The notes beneath the pieces were generated by a model. It was not told the DNA's origin. It worked only from the letters and a program-made list of their open reading frames with translations, and searched no databases. A program made the position numbers and the translations under genes. A DNA stretch of 64,000 nt from Eurosta solidaginis (Eukaryota; Arthropoda; Insecta; Diptera; Tephritidae), in NCBI RefSeq assembly GCF_040869045.1, contig NC_090321.1:32113426-32177425 (forward strand). Direction: 5' to 3'. Position 1 is the first letter of the stretch, and each line of letters starts with the position of its first letter. Shown here piece after piece: positions 54,918-64,000 of the stretch.

Positions 54918-57737
54918 AACGGAGTAATCCTTAGTTCTATAGGTGGACGCCTTTTCGAGATATCGCCATAAAGGTGGACCAAGGGTGACTCTAGAATGTT
55001 TGTACGATATGGGTATCAAACGAAAGGTGTTACTGAGCATTTTAAGAGGGAGTGGGAATTAGGTCTATAGGTGGACGCCTTTTCGAGATATCGCCATTAG
55101 GGTGGGCCAGGGTGACTCTAGAATGTGTTTGTACGATATGGGTATCAAATGAAAGGTGGTAATGAGTATTTTAAAAGGGAGTAATCCTTAGTTCTATAGA
55201 TGGACGCCTTTTCGAGATATCGCCATAAAGGTGGACCAAGGGTGACTCTAGAATGTTTGTACGGTATGGGTATCAAACGAAAGGTGTTACTGAGCATTTT
55301 AAGAGGGAGTGGGCATTAGGTCTATAGGTGGACGCCTTTTCGAGATATCGCCATTAGGGTGGGCCAGGGTGACTCTAGAATGTGTTTGTACGATATGGGT
55401 ATCAAATGAAAGGTGGTAATGAGTATTTTAAAAGGGAGTAATCCTTAGTTCTATAGGTGGACGCCTTTTCGAGATATCGCCATTAGGGTGGGCCAGGTGT
55501 GACTCTAGAATGTTTGAACGATATGGGTATCAAACGAAAGGTGTTACTGAGCATTTTAAGAGGGAGTGGACATTAGGTCTATAGGTGGACGCCTTTTCGA
55601 GATATCGCCATTAGGGTGGGCCAGGGGTGACTCTAGAATGTTTGTACGATATGGGTATCAAACGAAGTTGTTACTGAGCATTTTAAGAGGGAGTGGACAT
55701 TAGGTCTATAGGTGGACGCCTTTTCGAGATATCGCCATTAGGGTGGGCCAGGGTGACTCTAGGATGTGTTTGTACGATATGGGTTTCAAATGAAAGGTGG
55801 AAATGAGTATTTTAAAAGGGAGTAATCCTTAGTTCTATAGGTGGACGCCTTTTCGAAATATCGCCATTAGGGTGGGCCAGGTGTGACTCTAGAATGTTTG
55901 TACGATATGGGTATCAAACGAAAGGTGTTACTGAGCATTTTAAGAGGGAGTGGGCATTAGGTCTATAGGTGGACGCCTTTTCGAGATATCCCCATTAGGA
56001 TGGGCCAGGGGTGACTCTAGAATGTTTGTACGATATGGGTATCAAACGAAAGGTGTTACTGAGCATTTTAAGAGGGAGTGGACACTAGGTCTATAGGTGG
56101 ACGCCTTTTCGAGATATCGCCATTAGGGTGGGCCAGGGGTGACTCTAGAATGTTTGTACGATATGGGTATCAAACGAAAGGTGTTACTGAGCATTTTAAG
56201 AGGGAGTGGGCATTAGGTCTATAGGTAGACGCCTTTTCGAGATATCGCCATTAGGGTGGGACAGGGGTGACTCTGGTATGTTTTTGTACGATATGGATAT
56301 CAAATTAAAGGTATTAATGAGGGTTTTAAAAGCGAGTGGCCCTTAGATGTATATGTGAAGGCGTTCTCGCGATATCGACCAAAATGTGGACCAGGTGATC
56401 CAGAAAATCATCTATCGGGTACTGCTAATTTATTTATATATGCAATACCACTAACAGTATTCCTGCCAAGATTCCAAGGGCTGTTGATTTCGCCTTGTAG
56501 AACTTTTTCATTTTCTTCTACTTAATATGGTAGGTGTCACTCCCATTTTACAAAGTTTTTTCCAAAGTTATATTTTGCGTCAATAAACCAATCCAGTTAC
56601 CATGTTTCATCCCTTTTTTCGTATTTGGTATAGAATTATGGCATTTTTTTCATTTTTCGTAATTTTCGATATCGATAAAGTGGGCGTGGTTATTGTCAGA
56701 TTTCGCCCATTTTTTATACCAAGAAAAAGTGAGTTCAGGTAAGTACGTGGGCTAAGTTTAGTAAAGATATATCGGATTTTGCTCAAGTTATTGTGTTAAC
56801 GGCCGAGCGGATGGACAGACGGTGGACTGTGTATAAAAACTGGGCGTGGCTTCCACCGATTTCGCCCATTTTCACAGAGAACAGTTACCGTCATAGAATC
56901 TATGCTCCTACCAAATTTGAGAAGGATTGGTAAATTTTTGTTCGACTTATGGCAATAAAAGTATTCTAGACAAACTAAATGAAAATGGGCGGAGCCACGC
57001 CCATTTTGAAATTTTCTTTTATTTTTGTATTTTGTTGCATCATATCAGTACTGGAGTTGAATTTTGACTTAATTTACTTATATACAGTAAAGATATTAAA
57101 TTTTTTGTTAAAATTTGAATTTAAAAAAATTTTTTTTTAAAAAGTGGGCGTGTTCTTCATCCAATTTTGCTAATTTTTATTTAGCGCATATAGAGTAATA
57201 GTAGTAACGTTCCTGCCAAATTTCATTATGATATCTTCAACGACTGCCAAATTACAGCTTCCAAAACTTTTAAATTACCTTCTTGTAAAAGTGGGTGTTG
57301 CCACGCCCATTGTCCAAAATCTTACTAATTTTCTATTCTGCGTCATAACGTCAACCCATCTACCAAGTCTTGTCGCTTTATCTGTCTTTTGTAATGAATT
57401 ATCGCACTTTTTCGGTTTTTCGAAATTTTCGATATCGAAAAAGTGGGCGTGGTTATAGTCCGATATCGTTCATTTTAAATAGCGATCTGAGATGAGTGCT
57501 CAGGAACCTACATACCAAATTTCATCAAGATACCTCAAAATTTACTCAAGTTATCGTGTTAACGGACGGACGGACGGACGGACGGACGGACATGGCTCAA
57601 TCAAATTTTTTTTCGATCCTGATTATTTTGATATATGGAAGTCTATATCTATCTCGATTCCTTTATATATGTACAACCAACCGTTATCCAATCAAACTTA
57701 ATATACTCTGTGAGCTCTGCTCAACTGAGTATAAAAA
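54918..57737 (-). mobile_element. DINE-1/Helentron-like element, family D copy 9, hairpin end missing
   Basis: Begins abruptly inside the tandem array ('ggagtaatccttagttctatagg') without the GTTCGG hairpin end. There are about eleven units to about 56390, then a complete body with boxes at 56660 and 57430, a (GACG)n tract (57565-57590) and the end 'gagctctgctcaactgagtata'. The truncated left edge abuts an A-rich stretch after repeat S. Truncation of the hairpin end should leave it immobile. The plus frames at 57228-57771 recur in copy 5 and are shadows. Confidence 0.85.
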
Positions 57738-59274
57738 TATCCCAAACGGTAAATTTTTGAAAAAGTTATAGCATTTTGAAAACAAAAACGGTGTTTTTTT
57801 TTTAAATTCATAACTCTTTTTGAGTTGGATGAAAAAATTTGAAAAAATTTGAAAAAATTCTAAAACGTCTTTCGTAAGCTAGAAAAAGAAGAAAAACTTT
57901 CAGCCAATTCTAAAAGGGGTCGGGTTCAAAATTGGTCGAAATGGGATGGAATACCCCCTGGTTTAAGGGGAGACGCCCCGTTTTGTTCAGCCATATGAAT
58001 TTCCCGCTACACCCTTTACTAAAATATCTCTAAATTGGTCGAAATGGGATGGAATACCCCATATACATATACTCGAGTATAGCAGCATCCGTAAAGCTAG
58101 CAGCCAAAGAAATTAAGTAAATTTTCTTTAATATCAAAAAAAAAAAAAAAAAAAACAAAAAAAAAAACATTTTAAAAAGCAAATACATAAGAAAACACTT
58201 AATTTATTGCTGGACATATTGTATAAAAATATTTGTAAATCTAAGGCTATGTGCAAAATTATGTTGGAAATTTATTTCTATGAATCCCTCATATTTCTTT
58301 TTTTTGTTATTTTGATATAAGTAACATTTTGTTTGTTGTATTTTTTGTTGACAACAGTTTTTAGTAGCAGTAGCATAGTTTTATAGCCACAGCTATTTGT
58401 CTCGCTGCAGGAAAGAACATCTGTAAATAGCAAAATCTGTCTTTCACTGCACACTTGCACACAGATGTTATGTCACACCAAAGAACCATACAGTTAGACA
58501 AACAAGAATTGACTGCTAAACGGACATACGAGCCGCCAAAGCGCGCGTATGTTATAGGCAGCTAAATAAATGAGGAATGTGGCATGTGGCATAAAGTACC
58601 ATTTAACCGGCTATGTTTTGCCGCCCAACAATTTTTTCTTACAGCAGTACACACACATGTAAACACTGAATATACAGTTTTTTTTTATTTTGTTATTTTT
58701 TACATTGACACAGATGTCCGCTATCTTTCTGTGGCAAGCAGCATCACATTTGGTTTGCAGCATTTTCTTGTTTATAGTTCGTTTACGTTGGTTTTTTTGT
58801 TCCTGTTTCTTTTTGCTTATGTTTGCATATGTTTTTGCAAAGTCTTCAACATTTATCTGCCGCTTCGTTAAGTAGTCATCCTCCTTGTTTACCCCTTTTT
58901 ACTTGCTTGTTTCTTTTGCTAGTGAGCATTCGAGCTGATAAGCGCCTTGCTTGCTTTTGTATGCAACGCTGGTGATGTAAGTTAATTAATGCATTCCTGG
59001 TGCTTTTAAAATTCTTTGAGCGTATTTTTGTATTCAATATTTTTTAATACCTTTTCTGTTCATTTTACCGGATTGATGATTTTTTGTTTCCTACTTCGAT
59101 CTCATTGAGTGTGAATTAAACTTGTTGAGTGTGACTAATAGTTCTAGATATATTTAAATTAATTCTTATCCATCGGGATGAGCTTCAACCAAAGATGAGT
59201 CGCAAAATTTGGTTTTGTGAAAGAACTAGAATAGAATTTTGAAAGCTTGACCGGTTATCCGAGCTCGAGAGTAA
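57738..59274. other. Unassigned AT-rich sequence
   Basis: 57738-58070: runs like 'gaaaaaatttgaaaaaatttg' and a 26-bp direct repeat ('ttggtcgaaatgggatggaa' core) at about 57932 and 58035. 58135-58175 is A-rich. 58584-58875 has hydrophobic frames without recognised features. No gene supported. Confidence 0.4.
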
Positions 59275-60030
59275 TTTTCGGCATTTTAACAGGCCTATTG
59301 TAAGCAAAGTTCTACGGAAAGTAAGAAATGACACGCCACAGGGATATGTTCTTTCATCCCTGATCACGGTAATAAACGACATTCTTAACAACTTTGAGGA
59401 TAAGGGCTAAGTGGTATCTTGTGCCGATGATCTGGTAGTTTTTGTCAGGGGTAAATTTCGGAATACAATGCAGGACACTTCAAAGGGATTTGTGGGTGTC
59501 ATGAATCATGCGTATTAGCTGTCAACCATAGCGCTGGTTGCTCTCTTCAAGCCAGTTCTACTCTATCGTATTCTGGTCGGATAGAGAGCATTAAAATCGT
59601 TCTCCCACGAGCAACAAGTTCAAGGTAGTTCAGCATTTAGCGGTGATTGCAATAAACGGGCCTTCGTTCAATATCTAAGCTGGCACTAGTAACCGCAATA
59701 CTGAATGTGATCCAGAGCTTCTCAGCTTTAGCTTCTTTTCTTACATTCACCACTAAAATTCGATAATATGTGGAGGGACGGGAGCCTGCTGAACCTCTTC
59801 ACGGACTAGTCCTCTCTTGATGGAAGGATTGACGGTGAAGTATTTTGTCATTACCCCAGTATTAGCCGAACATTAAAGCTGCCCGATCACTGCAGCGTTT
59901 TTCAAGCGGAGTTTACCGCTATTAATAATGCGGAAGATGAATTTTTATCCGTCGCTGCAGTTGTTGGGGAATTTTTCATCTAATCAAATAGGCAAGCAGC
60001 TATCAAAGGGCTAAGCTCTGTCATTGTGAG
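59275..60030 (+). pseudogene. RT-RNase H pol remnant of a LINE (fragment g)
   Basis: Shifting frames: 'VRNDTPQGYVLSSLITVIND' (about 59320-59380), 'SCADDLVVFVRGKF' (about 59420-59460; the YADD box kept as CADD), then a deletion to 'ALVALFKPVLLYRILVG' (about 59530-59580). The RNase H domain reads 'LLNLFTD' stop 'SSLDGRIDGEV' (first Asp, about 59790), 'RTLKLPDHCSVFQAEFTAIN' (Glu, about 59865-59925) and 'SNRQAAIKGLSSVIV' (about 59980-60025; expected SDSQAAIK, so the third Asp is lost). Multiple stops; dead. Similar superfamily to fragments a-f but a separate lineage. It ends at a CTCTCC-rich tract. Confidence 0.75.
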
Positions 60031-60262
60031 TTCGCTTTCCCTCACCCTCTCCATCCCTATAACCCTATCGCTCTCGCTCTCCCTCCCTTTCCCTACTCTA
60101 TTCCCTACCCCACACCCAATCCCACTCCCACTTCCCCTCCCATGACCCTTCTCCTCTCCTCTCTATTTCTCTCTGTACCTCTGCCTCTACCTCTACCTCT
60201 ACCTCTACCTCTACCTCTACCTCAACCTCTACTTCAACCTCCTCTCTCACTCTTCCTTTCTC
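60031..60262 (+). repeat. CT-rich tract with (CTCTAC)n hexamer repeat
   Basis: Polypyrimidine from about 60035; regular 'cctctacctcta' hexamers at about 60180-60225, then imperfect 'cctcaacctctacttc'. The 76-codon Pro-Leu frame (60142-60372) is a product of this repeat, not a gene. Confidence 0.8.
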
Positions 60263-61018
60263 CCTTCGTCTTTATCGTTCATTTTGAAGTACATTCGAAG
60301 ATGCTCCTCTACTTTTATGGTATGGAAACAGTTTTACTTATTGACATCCCAAAGAGAAAGCGTTTGATTTGACCCTCGTACTTACATATCTCAAATTTTT
60401 TCTTTGAAAAAGTTTTTTTAAGAGAGATTGTTTTTTATTCTTCCATCTTCTTTGTTGTCTCGAAAAGCTCTTAGCTTACTTCTCAAATTTGTCTAAAAGC
60501 ATGCCCAATTTTGCAATTAATTACGCATTCCATTAAAATGAAAATAAAAAAATACAGATTTGTATAAAGTGGAAGTAGAAAAATGTGTGATGCAAGCAAA
60601 TTCAGGTAAACTATGTTCATACGAAAGTTGTTTATGAATGTCGTGCATGTATGAAATAAATTGGAAAGCTATAAGGACAACCTATAATTTTATAAAATAG
60701 CGCATTAAAAATTGGTCTCTAAGGGCCATATTATGTATGACGCCGTAACACTTTGCGACTTAGTCACTCACATTCGCAGTCACAGCTATGCAAAAATTTC
60801 ATAAAGGTATCCAGATTTACTATCACTCACTGAAGTCAGTGAATACTCTTATATGGTAGTAGTAAGTTTGGTTCGCACAAGAAAAAATTACTCGTTGCTT
60901 TATATATAATTTACCCCATTATTTCAATCGAATTCTTTAAAGCGACATATTTCACCACGCGCGATTTTTATTTTATCTGTTATAAAAAAAAAACTACATA
61001 TACCATTTTTATATACTA
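60263..61018. other. Unassigned AT-rich sequence
   Basis: No open frame or repeat terminus recognised up to the Helitron edge. Confidence 0.4.
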
Positions 61019-61742
61019 CTAGCAGGGTACCCGGCGTTGCTCGGGTTAGGCAGATACTAACCTAAATAAGAAGGTATATTTTAACGCATTCCTTCTCGTT
61101 ACTGAAAGTCAAGCAATCAGTATATACGATTTTATTGATCTTCAAAATGTCTCTCCCAATTTTTCTCATTCAAACCCTTTATAATTTCCTTATCTCTTCC
61201 TCTTCTTTTCTACACCTGCTACATCTCTCCTTCTTTTTTGTTATATCCCTCATTCCTCTAATTTATCATTCTTTGCTTTATTTTTCAAATTTTATTTTGT
61301 CACACACAATTCATATTCAAAGTCTCATAACTTAATCAAAATATTTTAGCTGCCCCTTTTTTGTCTATCATACCATATAGACAGCTATTTTAACAATGGA
61401 ATGCTTAAATTTAATAAAAACCTTTAAATCACTCAATGCAATCGCTTTAACATTTTGTGAATGTAATGATGATGATCAAACAAAAGTTCTGCACTTAAGT
61501 ACGTACATGGCGTATGAGTAATTTTTGCTGACATACAAAATAGGTCGCACAGCACAGTGGAGTGTGTGAAATTGAAAAAAAATTATTTTTTTTTTATTTA
61601 AAACTCTTAGTTCGGAAATATGATGGAAGCAACCTATAGCCAAAATTTGGTGATGACAGAAGTGTGGGAAATACGTTTCCATAGGGAACACAACACACAT
61701 ACACACACATAGACAGAATTTAATTTTTATATATAGAGAGGA
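61019..61742 (-). mobile_element. Non-autonomous Helitron 2 (724 bp)
   Basis: Minus strand: starts TC (tcctctctatatataaaaatt), preceded by A. It ends with hairpin ACCCG...CGGGT (61046-61029), then 'accctg' and CTAG (61022-61019), followed by T. The terminus is clearly related to Helitron 1 ('ggta.cctgctag' versus 'ggtactctgctag') but the body differs. No Rep/helicase frame; the frames at 61135-61335 and 61476-61706 have no recognised domain. Contains a (CA)n-like tract near 61690-61711. Confidence 0.8.
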
Positions 61743-62453
61743 TTTATGCAGCTATGCAATGGAATTTCCTTAAACGTAATGCTAAACAACTAAAATGTGT
61801 CAAATACTTGAGTAAGCATATTAGCACGTTTATCCTGCTTAAAGTAGGAAGCTTAAAATGTTTGAGAAAGAAGTAGCCCACTTATATCTGCAAGAGCCAC
61901 GGTGACACAAATTGCAGCCGAACTAGGTGCTTTAACACATGGGTCGCAAGTAATCTAAATACACATATAAATTAAAAAAGGATCGCTTTCCTATGAAATA
62001 CAACCAGTTAGACAGATATAATCAAAAGTAAAAAAATTTAAGTTATTCTAAACTTCAAAGCATTAGACAGACGTGAATGCATAGAATTTGCACAAATTTA
62101 TGTGTAAGTGTTAAAAATTAAAATTTATCAAAGTAGGTTATGAAAAGTTTTAAGTGAGTATTTTTAGCGCGTGCTTGCTGCAAATAGGGAGAAAGGATTT
62201 TGTAGAAAAATGAAGTTTGCTTAAAAAGGGAAATTTTAAAGGAAATTTGATATAATGTGAGTTACGGAAAAGAAAACACATCTTTATCTCCTAGTAATAA
62301 CAAACAAAGTGACGTTAGGTAAAAAATGTGTTACTACTACTATTAAGACCGGCGCTCAAATCTGCGCCTTTTTAACATAAAAAAAAACGTAATATATCGC
62401 AAATTTTCAAATTTTTGTTAATATTTTATAATAAGTACGAAAGTTTTTATACT
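61743..62453. other. Unassigned AT-rich sequence
   Basis: No feature recognised. Confidence 0.4.
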
Positions 62454-62936
62454 CAGCTGAGTAGAGCTCACAGAGTATATTAATTTTGTTCGCTTAACGA
62501 TATCCCGTAACGGCATAAACTAATCGGGATATATATAGACTTCTATATATCGAAATGAACCGTCCGCCTGTCCGTGACACGATAACTTGAGTAAATTTTG
62601 AGGTATCTTAATGAAATTTTGTATGTAAGTTTCTGGGCACTCATCTCAGATCGCAATTTAAAATGAAATAAATCGGGCAATAACCACACCCACTTTTTCG
62701 ATATCGAAAATTTCGAAAAACCGAAATAGTGCGATAATTAACTACCGGATAAAGCGATGAAACTTCCTATGTGGGTTGACCTTATAACGCAGTATAGAAA
62801 ATTATCAACATTTTGGACAATGGGCGTGGCGCCACCCACTTTTAAAAGAAGGTAATTTAAAAGTTTTGCAAGCTGTAATTTGGCAGCTGAGTATGTAATG
62901 TTCGGTTACACCCGAACTTAGCCTTCCTTACTTGTT
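62454..62936 (+). mobile_element. Family D copy 10, internal-deletion derivative (about 483 bp)
   Basis: Starts 'tttttatactcagctgagtagagctc', has a very short (GTCC) tract ('gtccgcctgtccgtg' about 62560-62574) and a box 'tcgatatcgaaaatttcg' (62697), then 'gctgtaatttgg' joined at CAGCTG (62884-62889) directly to 'agtatgtaatgttcggttac'. It ends with the intact hairpin and 'ccttccttacttgtt'. It has lost the tandem array and the rest of the body, like copy 6 (38299-38791) but with a different far breakpoint. Confidence 0.85.
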
Positions 62937-64000
62937 TCTAATAAAAACAACCAATTTGAATTTTAAATAGAAAGATTCTTCGAAAACTTAACGGACCTCT
63001 AGGTGTCGTTGACTTCGAGTTCCGGAGAAGAATCCTGTGAAAGGGCCAGGTGAAAAAAACGATTCGAATTCCTTTGATTGGTTTGTTCGTTGAGCAAACT
63101 AGCAGTAACAATATGGACTCATTCACTCAACACGAACCAGCCAGTTTAACCTTACATAAATTTCCTTGGTGTTAAACTGGCGCCAGTTAGTTTTGTTGGA
63201 TGGCCATAACCGATTAAACGATTAAGTGCCAAATTAGGTAAGAACGTAAGTAAGAAAGGATACATTCTGCTGCGCTGAACAAAAAAAAATTAAAAATCGG
63301 GAAATTTTTTAGTAACTTAAGATAAAAAAAAGTTGAAAAATTTTTAAAAAAATTCGTTGTATTGACAGAAATTTTTGCTGCAAATTTGTCTTGTCGAATA
63401 TTAATATTTCTACCATCACTATGCTGTTAGTAAGTAAAAACGAAGACAGTAAGCCATTTACACACATAGAAGAGATTATTTCACATACACGTATGTAGTC
63501 AGTAGATAAGAGCGAAAAAGAAAGAGAAACAATCACCCATCACGTTATTATTAGCTAAGCGCAGAAGCTGTTACTCACACATACACACGCATATAGCTAG
63601 AGGAAAAACATAAACTACAGATATACATGTATAAAGCTAAATAACCAAGTATGAGATGCAACTGTTCCAGTAGGCATGTTCGTGAAAAGCCAAGACCTAG
63701 GGGGAAATAGGTGAACGAGGCTAACACAGAGTAGAAAAGAAGCGCGGTGCAAGCGATAATCAATCAGTTTGATTTTAACACGCTTTAATGAAGTACGCCA
63801 TAATTGCAAAATACTACTCCCAAAGTAATTTAAATAAAGAATGTTTTATTATACTGAATATTTGAGTTATTTATTCGACAGTTCAGAGATTCGTGCGTTT
63901 ACAGAAACCGCAAATGCTTCAATGACTCTCTTAAAATTCGTTACAGTATGTACACAAACTTTTGTAAATGTGCACTATATATTTTCTTGTACACAAATTT
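62937..64000. other. Unassigned, probably unique AT-rich sequence
   Basis: No repeat termini; short frames at 62938-63126, 63309-63536 and 63575-63809 show no recognised features. The window ends here. Confidence 0.4.

Noticed and set aside
60142..60372. Pro/Leu-rich protein
   Set aside because: Produced by the (CTCTAC)n hexamer repeat.
1..64000. LTR retrotransposons or endogenous virus-like elements
   Set aside because: No LTR pairs, primer-binding sites, or gag/protease/integrase signatures were recognised; all RT remnants fit non-LTR or Penelope-like types.

Overview
The window is eukaryotic, AT-rich and made largely of transposable-element debris. No host protein-coding gene, tRNA or rRNA gene could be supported. 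The repertoire points to a higher fly (Diptera), most likely a fruit fly of the Tephritidae type. It includes (GTCY)n-bearing DINE-1/mini-me-like elements with internal tandem repeats, Jockey-like and RNase H-bearing non-LTR retrotransposon remnants, a tRNA-derived SINE, short Helitrons and Penelope-like remains. This taxonomic call is an inference from repeat types remembered from such genomes; no search was run and the genus cannot be told.

The dominant component, called family D here, occurs about ten times: 237-1934, 5748-6651, 6804-9859, 13034-14708, 31437-34639, 38299-38791, 45682-49692, 50695-52107, 54918-57737 and 62454-62936. One end reads TATACTCAGCTGAG followed by a (GTCC/GTCT)n tract. 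The body carries repeated 'gggcgtgg' boxes and 'tcgatatcga' palindromes. The other end has a block of about 130-bp tandem repeats, a GTTCGG/CCGAAC hairpin and a terminal ACTTGTT. This plan matches DINE-1/Helentron-like non-autonomous elements. A second family, F (41430-45523), has a different body but the same architecture and the same terminal TTACTTGTT, and forms a head-to-tail multimer.

Left third (1-17 kb): family D copies alternate with decayed reverse-transcriptase and RNase H pseudogenes and with a tRNA-SINE that has perfect target-site duplications. The best nesting is at 6.8-9.9 kb: a 5'-truncated LINE lies inside a palindromic element, which lies inside a family D copy.

Middle (17-31 kb): a second SINE, an old decayed GATCA-rich tandem array (18.2-21.1 kb and 22.7-23.0 kb) invaded by an internally deleted Jockey-like element with a 2A-like NPGP motif, a 193-bp palindrome whose arms carry hammerhead-like cores, and a CGATA-rich degenerate array (28.7-30.05 kb).

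Right half (31-64 kb): family D copies with long tandem arrays showing higher-order repeats (260-bp dimers at 31.9-33.0 kb, a 515-bp spacing at 47-48 kb), the family F multimer, and a Penelope-like RT remnant split by a 4,011-bp family D insertion. A hammerhead-ribozyme-like core lies on the same strand beyond family F. A foldback element of about 960 bp sits inside an old family D copy, followed by two Helitrons with diagnostic termini. Remaining stretches are unassigned, probably intergenic or intronic DNA.

Strand convention: for family D and F, '+' means the TATACTC/GTCC end comes first. LINE fragments are named a to g for cross-reference.
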